From assembly GCF_041346945.1 (NCBI RefSeq), contig NZ_CP166850.1:558001-622000 (forward strand): DNA of 64,000 nucleotides. The letters are read 5' to 3'. The stretch's first letter is position 1. Each line of letters starts with the position of its first letter. Of this stretch, positions 31,962-39,380 are shown piece after piece. The stretch is from Amycolatopsis sp. cg9 (GTDB lineage: Bacteria > Actinomycetota > Actinomycetes > Mycobacteriales > Pseudonocardiaceae). The notes beneath the pieces were generated by a model that saw only the letters and a list, made by a program, of their open reading frames with translations, ran no database searches and was not told the origin of the DNA. Both the position numbers and the translations under genes were made by a program.

Positions 31962-33026
31962 TTGCGACGAGCTTTCGGCCTGATCTTGCTGGCACTGGGG
32001 GTGTTCGCGGTCGCGGGGGCGGTCCTCCTGCCGACCTACGTGTACCCGAAGCTCGCCAAGGTGCCGCTGGACCAGGACTCGACGTCGGTGCTCGAGGGCA
32101 CCGCGAGCAAGGTCCTCGCCGTCACCGACAAGGGCCAGGGCCCGGTCACCGAGATCCGCGAGAACGCCAAGCTGACCGCGACCGCCCACGTGCAGGCGAA
32201 CTTCGCCGCGCCGGAGATGCGCCAGGACACCGATTACGCGGTCTGGCTGCTCGCGGTGAAGGTCACCGACGACGCCGACGACACCATCGTCAGCGCGAGC
32301 AAGCGGCAGGTCTGCTTCGACCGGCGCACCGGTGAAGGCTACGACCCGCGCGGCGACACCGATCCGCCGTGCGACGCCAAGAGCAGCTACGTGGTCGAGC
32401 TCAAGGACAAGGCCGACAAGGACGGCGAGACGCCGGCGGAGACGAACGACTACAAGGCGCAGCCCGGCCTGAACTTCAAGTTCCCGTTCGGCACCGAGCA
32501 GAAGGACTACCGGGTCTACGACGACAACACCGGCGCGGCCGTCACCGCGCGGTACACCGGCACCGAGACGGTGAACGGGATCGAGACCTACAAGTTCGTC
32601 CAGGACATCCCGGACACGAAGCTCGCGACGAAGGCGGTGCCCGGCTCGCTCGTCGGCTCCACCCAGCCGACCGCCGACGCCGAGCTCTACTACCGCGGCG
32701 TCAACACGATGTGGGTCGAGCCGGTGACCGGGATCCAGGTCAAGCAGCAGCAACAGCAGCACCAGGAGCTGCGCACCGGCACCACGCCCCCGACCGTCGT
32801 CTTCGACGGCACCTTGGCCTACAACGGGAAAACCATCTCGCAGATGGTGGACCAGGTGAACGCGAACAAGGGCAGGCTGGAGTTCCTCTCGAGCACCGGC
32901 CCGCTCTGGCTCGGGATCGGCGGCGGCGTGCTGATCATCGTCGCGATCGTGCTACTGGTCCGCCGCCGCCCGGCCGAGCCGCCCGCGCCGCCGCGACGGC
33001 GTCAGGTGGCCTTCGCCCGCACCTAA
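31962..33026 (+). CDS. DUF3068 membrane protein (PorA-family annotation)
   Basis: 354 residues. One N-terminal helix (LRRAFGLILLALGVFAVAGAVLLP), a long extracytoplasmic domain, then a C-terminal helix (about 318-338) and a basic Pro-rich tail. This is the DUF3068 layout, for which some databases use the name porin PorA family; the mycobacterial counterpart is Rv0227c. TTG 31962 is chosen because GGAGG precedes it and the membrane segment starts at once. A QQQQQHQ run lies near residue 265. It probably works at the cell surface with the polysaccharide genes that follow. If the organism lacks mycolic acids, a true outer-membrane pore role is doubtful. Confidence 0.8.
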   Translation: MRRAFGLILLALGVFAVAGAVLLPTYVYPKLAKVPLDQDSTSVLEGTASKVLAVTDKGQGPVTEIRENAKLTATAHVQANFAAPEMRQDTDYAVWLLAVKVTDDADDTIVSASKRQVCFDRRTGEGYDPRGDTDPPCDAKSSYVVELKDKADKDGETPAETNDYKAQPGLNFKFPFGTEQKDYRVYDDNTGAAVTARYTGTETVNGIETYKFVQDIPDTKLATKAVPGSLVGSTQPTADAELYYRGVNTMWVEPVTGIQVKQQQQQHQELRTGTTPPTVVFDGTLAYNGKTISQMVDQVNANKGRLEFLSSTGPLWLGIGGGVLIIVAIVLLVRRRPAEPPAPPRRRQVAFART

Positions 33027-33781
33027 CGCTTCTTCAGCACCAGCACCAGATTCCACGAAGCGATTTCGCGGAGGCCGGGAACCCGCACGATCCCCATCGC
33101 CCAGCCCGGGTGATAACGCGGGTACCCGGCCACCAGATCGGCGAGCGGCGTCGTTTTCGCCCAGCGCAGCGCGGCGCCGACGGAAACCGGGAACAGGCTT
33201 TCCCCGAATTTGTTCTTCGGCTGCTTCCCGAGTTTCCGGGCATAACGCCGCCGGGCGTAGTGGCCGCCGAAGAAGTGCCACGGCGCGGTCTCGTGGCCGC
33301 CCCACGGTGAATACCACGGGGTGAACGACGCGAAGACCGTGCCGCCGGATTTGGTCACGCGGCACATCTCGTCGAGCATGACCCACGGCTCGGCGACGTG
33401 CTCCAGCACGTTGGAGGAGTAGCAGACGTCCACGGATCCGGTGCGCACGGGCAGTTCCGTGCCGCTGGCGCGGATCATGTTCTCCCCCGGCTCGCCGCGC
33501 GCGGACAGCTCGCCGACGTCCGGGTCGAGGCCGAGGTAGACAGCACCGGCCGCGCGGAAGGCGTCGGAGAAATAGCCGGGACCACCGCCGACGTCGAGCA
33601 CCGTGCGCCCGGACAACGGGGCGTGGGACGCCAATTGCCGGACGGAGTCGGCGGCGAGCGTGGAATAGAAGCCGTCGGGGTCCGTCTGCTCGGTGAGGAA
33701 CGCCCGGAACAGCGTCACGGAACGGCCGAGCGTGGCGCGATGGGGTCGGGCCGTCGCGGAGAGCACGGGATTACCTACCAT
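33023..33781 (-). CDS. SAM methyltransferase, Rv0224c-like
   Basis: 252 residues. Motif I VLDVGGGPGYFSDAFRAAG lies at about residue 60. A post-I acidic YLGLDPD follows, then DVCYSSNVLEHVAEPWVMLDEMCRVTKSGG, the classic Methyltransf_11 end. The later TPWYSPWGGHETAPWHFFGGHYA segment is characteristic of the mycobacterial Rv0224c group. It is divergent from the GT4 glycosyltransferase, as Rv0224c is from Rv0225. The stop codon overlaps that of DUF3068 by four bases. The substrate is probably a sugar or lipid of the cell envelope. Confidence 0.82.
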   Translation of the reverse strand: MVGNPVLSATARPHRATLGRSVTLFRAFLTEQTDPDGFYSTLAADSVRQLASHAPLSGRTVLDVGGGPGYFSDAFRAAGAVYLGLDPDVGELSARGEPGENMIRASGTELPVRTGSVDVCYSSNVLEHVAEPWVMLDEMCRVTKSGGTVFASFTPWYSPWGGHETAPWHFFGGHYARRRYARKLGKQPKNKFGESLFPVSVGAALRWAKTTPLADLVAGYPRYHPGWAMGIVRVPGLREIASWNLVLVLKKR

Positions 33782-33863
33782 TGAACCGTCGCTTTCCCGA
33801 ATACGTTCATCTACTGTGTACGCACCAGTAACCTAGCACCGTCGCTACAGTTGGGATAACCCG

Positions 33864-35018
33864 ATGGAACGTCCTCGTGTGCTCCTCGTCAACTGGCGCG
33901 ACACCGGCCACCCCGAGGGCGGCGGGTCGGAGCGGTACGTCGAGCGGATGGCCGAAGGGCTCGCGAAAGCGGGGTACCGGGTCGAAATCCAGTGCGCGGC
34001 CTACCCGGGCGCGACCGCGGGCGAGTGGCGCGACGGCGTCCGCTACCGGCGCCGCGGCGGGAAGTTCGGCGTGTACGCGCACGCGTTGCGCGCGATCCGC
34101 CGGGCCCGCGCCGACCTCGTCGTCGACGTGCAGAACGGCATGCCGTTCTTCGCCCGGCTGGTCGCCGGCTGTCCGGTGCTGGTGCTCGTGCACCACGTCC
34201 ACGAAGAACAGTGGATCAGCGCGCTCGGCGAGGCACTGGGCCGGGCGGGCTGGTGGATCGAGTCGCGGCTGGCGCCGTGGCTGTTCCGCAAGTGCCGCTA
34301 CGTCACGGTTTCCGAGGTCACCAAGGGCGAACTGGCCGGCCTCGGCGTCGAGCCGGAGCGCGTCACCGTGGTGCCGAACGGACTGGACGCGCCGCCGGCG
34401 TGCGACTCGGCGCGGAACCCCGAGCCGACCCTGGTCGCGGTGAGCAGGCTGGTGCCGCACAAGCGGATCGAGCACGCCATCGACGTCGTCGCACGGCTCG
34501 CCGGGCGCTGGCCGTCCCTGCGACTGGAGGTCGTCGGCCAGGGCCCGTGGGACGAGGTGCTGCGCGCGCACGCGGCTTCGCGGGGCGTCACCGACCGCGT
34601 GGTGCTGCACGGCTGGGTCGACGAGCGGGCCAAGCACGAGATCCTCGCGCGCTCGTGGCTGCACCTGTGCCCCTCGGTCAAGGAGGGCTGGGGCATCGTC
34701 ATCATGGAAGCCGCGGCGCACGGCGTGCCCTCGGTCGCCTACCGTGCCGCCGGCGGGGTCGCCGAATCCATTGTGGAGGGCCGCACCGGACTGCTGGCCG
34801 ACGACTTCGACCACTTCACCGCGCAGGTCGACGGCCTGCTCGCGGACGGGCTGCGCCGCGCGGAGATGGGCCTGGCCGGCGCCGAGCGGGCCGGGACGTT
34901 CAGCTGGGACCGCAGCGCGGCCGAGTTCGCTTCACTGGTGCGGGAAGTCTCCGGGCGGCCGGCGCCCCGGCCGCGCGTCTTGGCCGGCGTGCCGGAACTC
35001 GCCGAACCGCGGCCCTGA
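33864..35018 (+). CDS. GT4-family glycosyltransferase, Rv0225-like
   Basis: 384 residues in two Rossmann-like halves. The nucleotide-sugar region includes LVAVSRLVPHKRIEHAIDVVARL, CPSVKEGWGIVIMEAAAHGVPSVAY (the GT4 EX7E-type site) and the GVAESIVEGRTGLLADD end. The acceptor half begins NWRDTGHPEGGGSERYVERMAEGLAKAGYRVE. There is no membrane segment, so it works on the cytoplasmic face. TACAGT (33846-33851) close to the ATG suggests a very short leader. Position next to the methyltransferase and the DUF3068 gene mirrors the mycobacterial envelope locus. Confidence 0.87.
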   Translation: MERPRVLLVNWRDTGHPEGGGSERYVERMAEGLAKAGYRVEIQCAAYPGATAGEWRDGVRYRRRGGKFGVYAHALRAIRRARADLVVDVQNGMPFFARLVAGCPVLVLVHHVHEEQWISALGEALGRAGWWIESRLAPWLFRKCRYVTVSEVTKGELAGLGVEPERVTVVPNGLDAPPACDSARNPEPTLVAVSRLVPHKRIEHAIDVVARLAGRWPSLRLEVVGQGPWDEVLRAHAASRGVTDRVVLHGWVDERAKHEILARSWLHLCPSVKEGWGIVIMEAAAHGVPSVAYRAAGGVAESIVEGRTGLLADDFDHFTAQVDGLLADGLRRAEMGLAGAERAGTFSWDRSAAEFASLVREVSGRPAPRPRVLAGVPELAEPRP

Positions 35019-35040
35019 CGAGCCGGAGGGGACGTGCCCG

Positions 35041-36099
35041 TCACCGCGGCGGGGCTTGGTCCCGGACCGCGTCGCCGAACTCGGCCAGCAGGCGAGCCGC
35101 GGCGGGCGCGTCGAAGTCCTTGCGGCGGGCCCGCACGGTGACCGTGGTGGTGCCGCCGGTGGTCGCGGCGCCGAACGCCACGCCCGACCGGCCGCTCGCG
35201 GCCGGGTAGAACGCGATCGAACGCACGGTGTCCCCGGTGGACACCACGCCGAGGTTCGACACCAGGAACGTCGAGCCCAGCCGGCCGGCCAGCAGGCGGG
35301 TGCCCAGCCGGGCGAGCCGGCTGCTGCGCGCGGGGAAGTCCGGCTCGGGCGGCCGCACCCGCAGCAGCCCGGCGACGTCCGCCGCGCGGGAACCCAGCCG
35401 CAGCCGGAAGAACGCGCTGTCGTGCACCGGTTCCGGTGCGGCACCGGAGCGCCGGGACGCGCCCAGCGCGGCCACGACCCGCGCGGTCCGGGCGCCGTGC
35501 GCGCGGTTCCAGCGTTCGGTGGCGCGGGCGGCGGCCGTGACGAACCCGGGGGCGCCGAGCCGCAGCCGGGGTTCGTGGTGGGCCGCGAAGACGTCCCCTG
35601 AGGACGGTGCGGCCCGATCCGGCACGATCCGGCCCGGCGGCGCGAAAACCGCCTCAGCGAGCCGCTGGACGGCCGAAACGGCAAAGGGTTTGGCGCCCCC
35701 GCGTTCGCCGATCCCGGTCGCCGCCGAGGAAACCGGGACGTCGAGCAGGATGCCGAGCAGGGCCAGAAGGCCGAGGCCGTCGAGCGCGCCGTGGTGCGCG
35801 GCGACGAGCAGCGCGGGTGCGTCCGCGCGGACGGCGACGCGGACGAGCGGCGCGGCGCGTTCGTAGGGCTCCGAAGCGAACCGGGCGCGCACGGCGGGCA
35901 GGTCGTCCGCCGGCTCGATCCCGGGCACCGCACCGAGGTGCGGGTACTGCTGGATCGCGGCCGCGAGGCGCGCCCGGAGCTTTTCCGGTTCCGGTGCGGC
36001 CGCGGCCAGTTCCGCTTCGAGGAGGATGCTCCAGGAAACGGTGGGGTCGCCGTAGAGCCCGACGACGCGGTGGGCGTGGTCGGAGGCGAGCCGGGTCAC
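35041..36099 (-). CDS. Condensation-superfamily acyltransferase
   Basis: 352 residues. The active-site motif of CoA-dependent acyltransferases, HHxxxDG, is intact as AHHGALDGLG at about 115. A second typical element is STFLVSNLGVVSTGD near 285. There is no carrier-protein or adenylation domain, so it resembles free-standing PapA/WS-DGAT-like enzymes more than NRPS. GTG 36099 starts three bases after the DUF2613 stop, so it is the third gene of a leftward operon behind the Rv0226c-like protein. An acyl transfer onto an envelope glycolipid or polysaccharide is a reasonable guess, not shown by sequence. Confidence 0.7.
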   Translation of the reverse strand: MTRLASDHAHRVVGLYGDPTVSWSILLEAELAAAAPEPEKLRARLAAAIQQYPHLGAVPGIEPADDLPAVRARFASEPYERAAPLVRVAVRADAPALLVAAHHGALDGLGLLALLGILLDVPVSSAATGIGERGGAKPFAVSAVQRLAEAVFAPPGRIVPDRAAPSSGDVFAAHHEPRLRLGAPGFVTAAARATERWNRAHGARTARVVAALGASRRSGAAPEPVHDSAFFRLRLGSRAADVAGLLRVRPPEPDFPARSSRLARLGTRLLAGRLGSTFLVSNLGVVSTGDTVRSIAFYPAASGRSGVAFGAATTGGTTTVTVRARRKDFDAPAAARLLAEFGDAVRDQAPPR

Positions 36100-36102
36100 G
36101 CG

Positions 36103-36285
36103 TCAGCGGTTCCCGTAGATCTTGCCGGGGTGGTCGGCCGGGTTGTACTTCACCTGCGCGTTGAGCTTGTCCTGCACCTGGGCGGAAGCGTCCGGGTCCG
36201 CGCCCTTGACGAGGGCGAACCCCGCCCCGGTCGCCACCCCGCCGCCGATGATGACGGCGACGACCGCGCCGATGACCGTGCCCAC
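36103..36285 (-). CDS. DUF2613 small exported protein (Rv0236A-like)
   Basis: 60 residues. One Gly/Val-rich helix (GTVIGAVVAVIIGGGVATGAGFALV) is followed by a polar tail (DKLNAQVKYNPADHPGKIYGNR) typical of DUF2613. In mycobacteria the counterpart Rv0236A lies directly beside aftD. Here it lies between the GT-C-like protein and the acyltransferase, with three-base gaps on both sides. It is probably a small membrane partner of the glycosyl-transfer machinery. Confidence 0.85.
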   Translation of the reverse strand: MGTVIGAVVAVIIGGGVATGAGFALVKGADPDASAQVQDKLNAQVKYNPADHPGKIYGNR

Positions 36286-36288
36286 GTG

Positions 36289-37971
36289 TCACTCCTTCCG
36301 CGGCGGGGAAATCCTGCCGCGGCCCAATGTACGCATCGGTAACATGCGGCACAACAGTGCGACGCACAGCAATCCCAGCGCTACTCCGTTCGCCACCAAG
36401 GCGGGCGTCCACGAGATCTCTTTCACCGACGGCACACCCGGTGTCCGGTAGAGCGTCAGCCAGTCACCCGACCACACCGTTGTCGCGCCGCCGAGCAACC
36501 GCGGGTCGACGTACCCGGGGGTCCCGTGTTCGACGAGGACCCAGCCGATCCCCGCGTCGGTCAGTTCCCGCGCGGACGTCGCGGCGCGCACGTCGCCGAT
36601 CCTCGGGTCCTCGCCGGCGATGCGGTCGGCCCCCACCTGCAGCGTGTCGTCCATCAGCACGGGTTTCGGCAGCGCGCGCGGTGCCGGGTCGAGCTGCGTG
36701 CGGTCGTCGTTCCAGGCGAACCCGCGGAACGCCGAGAGCGGCAGGACGAGCACGTCCCCGGGGCGGTCGTCGAGCACTTCGGACACTGCCCGCCAGTCGT
36801 CCGGGTACTGCGCGGTGCCGAGCCGGCCCCAGCCGCCCCACGCCAGGTCCGGCATGGTGACCAGCGGGAGGGCGATCGCCGCGGTGGCCAGCGCGAGCCG
36901 GCCGCGCTCGGTCTTCAGCTTCGCGGCGGCGGCTTCGACGGCCAGCGCGAAGCCGAGCGCGAGCGGCAACGCCCACCAGGCCACCCACTTCTGGGCGTCA
37001 CGCAGGAGCCCGGCGCCGGGGACGTACCGCGTCGCGGCGGTGAGCAGCGCGGTCCCGCCCGGCAACGTCGCCAGCGACGCCAGCAGCACGCCCGCGGCCC
37101 CGAGCAGGGACAGCGACCACGCCGGCGCGCGGCCCCACCGCTCCGCCAGCGGCCGGAGCCCGGCCACGGCGATCGCGACGACGACGAGGGTCAGCACCGG
37201 GACCAGCGGCATGGCCCGGCTGCCGGGTACCGTTTCGGCGTTCCAGATGCCGCCCAGCCCGAGCACGCTGAGCAGCGCGGGGCCCCAGCTTTCGGCGCGG
37301 GCGCTGAACGCCGTCACCCCGGCCGGGTCGGAGAACGTGCCACCGGCGTTGAGGAACGTGGGCACCAGCCACGGGAGGTTCAGCACGAGGGCGATCGGGA
37401 TCGTCTGCCAGAGCCGCCGGGACCCGGCCGTCACCACCATGACTGCGGCGGCGAGCACGCCACCCGGCGGGGTCAGGACCGCCGCCGCGCTCGCGAGCAC
37501 CAGCCTCGGCAGGGAATTCGGTTCGTGCCGGCGCGCCCCCAGTCCCGCGGCGGCGATCCAGGGCAGGCACGCGTAGGTCAGCAGCAGCGGCCAGTGCCCG
37601 ATGAACAGCCGTTCGGCGACGTAGGGCGTCCACGCGTAGGCGGTCGCGGCGACGAGCCGGGTGCCGAGGCGGCCGGTCGGGACGAGCCGGCCGGCGCCGA
37701 GCGCCGCCGCGAAGATGGCCAGCAGCAGCACGATCTTCTGCACGAGGTCACCGGGCAGCACGGTGGTGGCGAGCGCGACCGCGGCGTCGGCGGGCACGGA
37801 CCGCGGCAGCGTGCTGCCGAGACCGAACGCGTCCGGCACGAAGTACTGCTCCGGCGCGAACACCATGTCGTAGCCGAGGGTGAACCCGCGCCGCAGCAAG
37901 GGCGCGCAGACGGCGAACGCGAGCACCGCGGACCACGCGGGGAGCGCGAACCGCCTGCCCGGTGCGTCCAC
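36289..37971 (-). CDS. Polytopic GT-C-like membrane protein, Rv0226c-like
   Basis: 560 residues with 11-13 predicted membrane helices. A loop after the first helix holds the conserved GYDMVFAPEQYFVPDAFGLGSTLPRSVPAD. A soluble stretch at about 370-500 precedes one last helix and a basic tail. The gross plan matches the N-terminal half of AftD-type arabinofuranosyltransferases, so it may use decaprenyl-phosphoryl sugars. GTG 37971 has AAGGAAGG just upstream. It is the first gene of the leftward operon with DUF2613 and the acyltransferase, divergent from the flippase-like gene. Confidence 0.78.
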   Translation of the reverse strand: MDAPGRRFALPAWSAVLAFAVCAPLLRRGFTLGYDMVFAPEQYFVPDAFGLGSTLPRSVPADAAVALATTVLPGDLVQKIVLLLAIFAAALGAGRLVPTGRLGTRLVAATAYAWTPYVAERLFIGHWPLLLTYACLPWIAAAGLGARRHEPNSLPRLVLASAAAVLTPPGGVLAAAVMVVTAGSRRLWQTIPIALVLNLPWLVPTFLNAGGTFSDPAGVTAFSARAESWGPALLSVLGLGGIWNAETVPGSRAMPLVPVLTLVVVAIAVAGLRPLAERWGRAPAWSLSLLGAAGVLLASLATLPGGTALLTAATRYVPGAGLLRDAQKWVAWWALPLALGFALAVEAAAAKLKTERGRLALATAAIALPLVTMPDLAWGGWGRLGTAQYPDDWRAVSEVLDDRPGDVLVLPLSAFRGFAWNDDRTQLDPAPRALPKPVLMDDTLQVGADRIAGEDPRIGDVRAATSARELTDAGIGWVLVEHGTPGYVDPRLLGGATTVWSGDWLTLYRTPGVPSVKEISWTPALVANGVALGLLCVALLCRMLPMRTLGRGRISPPRKE

Positions 37972-38013
37972 GGCCCTTCCTTTCCGGTGCGTGCGAGGTT
38001 ATGGTCGCTGCTC

Positions 38014-38029
38014 ATTACCCGCCGGTAAT
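38014..38029. promoter_or_regulatory. TTACC-N4-GGTAA palindrome between divergent envelope genes
   Basis: ATTACC-CGCC-GGTAAT, perfect six-base arms. It lies 13 bases before the TTG of the flippase-like gene and 43 bases upstream of the Rv0226c-like GTG. TTATGG (37999-38004) could be a -10 for the rightward gene, putting the palindrome at the start of its transcript. Confidence 0.5.
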
Positions 38030-38041
38030 GGGAGCCCGCCG

Positions 38042-39244
38042 TTGAGCGTAGCCACCGAAACCCCGGCCCGGACCGGCAACCGGGTCGCGGCGATCCTCGT
38101 CTCGCTCGCGCTCGCGGGCAACAACGCGGCGAGTTACGTGCTCAGCCTGGTGGCCGCGCGGATCCTCGCGCCCGGCGCGTTCGGCGAGCTGAGCTCCCTG
38201 CTGGCGGTGCTGGTGATCGGCGTCGTCCCGGCGATGGGGCTGCAGACGGTCGTCGCCCTGCGGGTGGCGCGTTCGTCGTCGCCGGCCGAGGGGCCGCTGT
38301 TCGCGCTCGGCCTGGTGACGAGCGGGATCGTCGCGACGGCCGCACTGACGCTCAGCCCGTTGCTGGTGCTCCTGCTGCACCTGGGCGCGCTGACGCCGGC
38401 GCTGCTGGTGACGGCCGCGCTCGGGCCGTTGACGCTGCTGGGCCTGTTCCACGGGCTGCTGCAGGGCGCGCACCGGTTCGCGCGGCTGGCCGGGCTGATC
38501 GCCTCGGAGGGGTTCGGCAAGGTCGGCGGCTCCCTGCTCGGCCTGCTCCTGACGGGTTCGACCACCGGCGCGCTGGCCGGGACCGCGCTCGGCTCGCTCG
38601 CGGTCGTGGTGGCGGGCTGGCAGCTCTGCGGCCGCCCCCGCCCGCGCTGGGCCGACCGCCACGGCGGCGAAGTGCTCCACACGGCGCAAGCGATGCTGGC
38701 GCTGGTCCTGCTGGTGAACCTCGACCTGGTGCTGGCGCGGCACACGCTGCCGGCCGCCGCGGCGGGCGAGTACGCGCTGGGTGCGATCGTCACGAAGATC
38801 GCGTACTGGCTGCCGCAGGCGGTGGGGGTGCTGGTGCTGCCGCGGTTCGCGGCGGCTTCGGGACGGCGGCGGGTGCTGCCGGTGGCGCTGGCGGTGTGCG
38901 CCGGCCTGGATGCCCTGGTGCTGCTGGTTTCGGTGGTCGTGGGGCCGTCGTTGCTGGCGGTGATCGGGGGTTCCCGCTACGCCGGGAGCACGATGCCGGT
39001 CTGGCCGTTCGCGCTGGCGGGGTCGATGCTGGCGCTGGTGCAGATCCTGCTGTACGCGCGGCTGGCCGACGGCGACCGCCGCGTGACGCTGCTGATGTGG
39101 TCGGCGGTGGCCGCGGAGGCGCTCCTGATCGTTTCGTGGCTGCACGGGTCCGCCACCCAGGTCGTGACGGCGGCGGCGGGCTGCGCGGGCGGCCTCGCGG
39201 TGGCCGGCGCGATCCTCGAACTCCGGTCCCGCCGGACGTCTTGA
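38042..39244 (+). CDS. Polysaccharide flippase-like membrane protein
   Basis: 400 residues with about 12 hydrophobic segments. The opening LAGNNAASYVLSLVAARILAPGAFGELSSLLAVLVI is the start of a Wzx/MOP-type exporter repeat, including the ARxLxPxxFG pattern. TTG 38042 has GGAG eight bases upstream. Its place between the Rv0226c-like gene and aftD suggests transport of a lipid-linked arabinan or related sugar across the membrane; the cargo cannot be read from sequence. A 26-bp palindrome follows the stop codon. Confidence 0.78.
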   Translation: MSVATETPARTGNRVAAILVSLALAGNNAASYVLSLVAARILAPGAFGELSSLLAVLVIGVVPAMGLQTVVALRVARSSSPAEGPLFALGLVTSGIVATAALTLSPLLVLLLHLGALTPALLVTAALGPLTLLGLFHGLLQGAHRFARLAGLIASEGFGKVGGSLLGLLLTGSTTGALAGTALGSLAVVVAGWQLCGRPRPRWADRHGGEVLHTAQAMLALVLLVNLDLVLARHTLPAAAAGEYALGAIVTKIAYWLPQAVGVLVLPRFAAASGRRRVLPVALAVCAGLDALVLLVSVVVGPSLLAVIGGSRYAGSTMPVWPFALAGSMLALVQILLYARLADGDRRVTLLMWSAVAAEALLIVSWLHGSATQVVTAAAGCAGGLAVAGAILELRSRRTS

Positions 39245-39308
39245 GTGAGCAAGGCCGGGCCCTCGAGGACCCGGCAAGCTCCTTGCCGGTGACACCGGCT
39301 CCACCAAG

Positions 39309-39361
39309 GTCGCGAATGACTCATTGGGGACCTCGGAGGTCCCCAATGAGTCATTCGCGAC
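39309..39361. terminator. 53-base near-perfect palindrome, bidirectional terminator
   Basis: 26-base arms (39309-39334 and 39336-39361) around a single G. It lies between the convergent flippase-like and aftD genes. Both flanks include ATGACTCATTGGGGACC and its complement. A weaker hairpin (CCGGGCCC-TCGAG-GACCCGG, about 39254-39273) precedes it. Confidence 0.75.
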
Positions 39362-39380
39362 ACCACCCCGGCCGAGCCGC

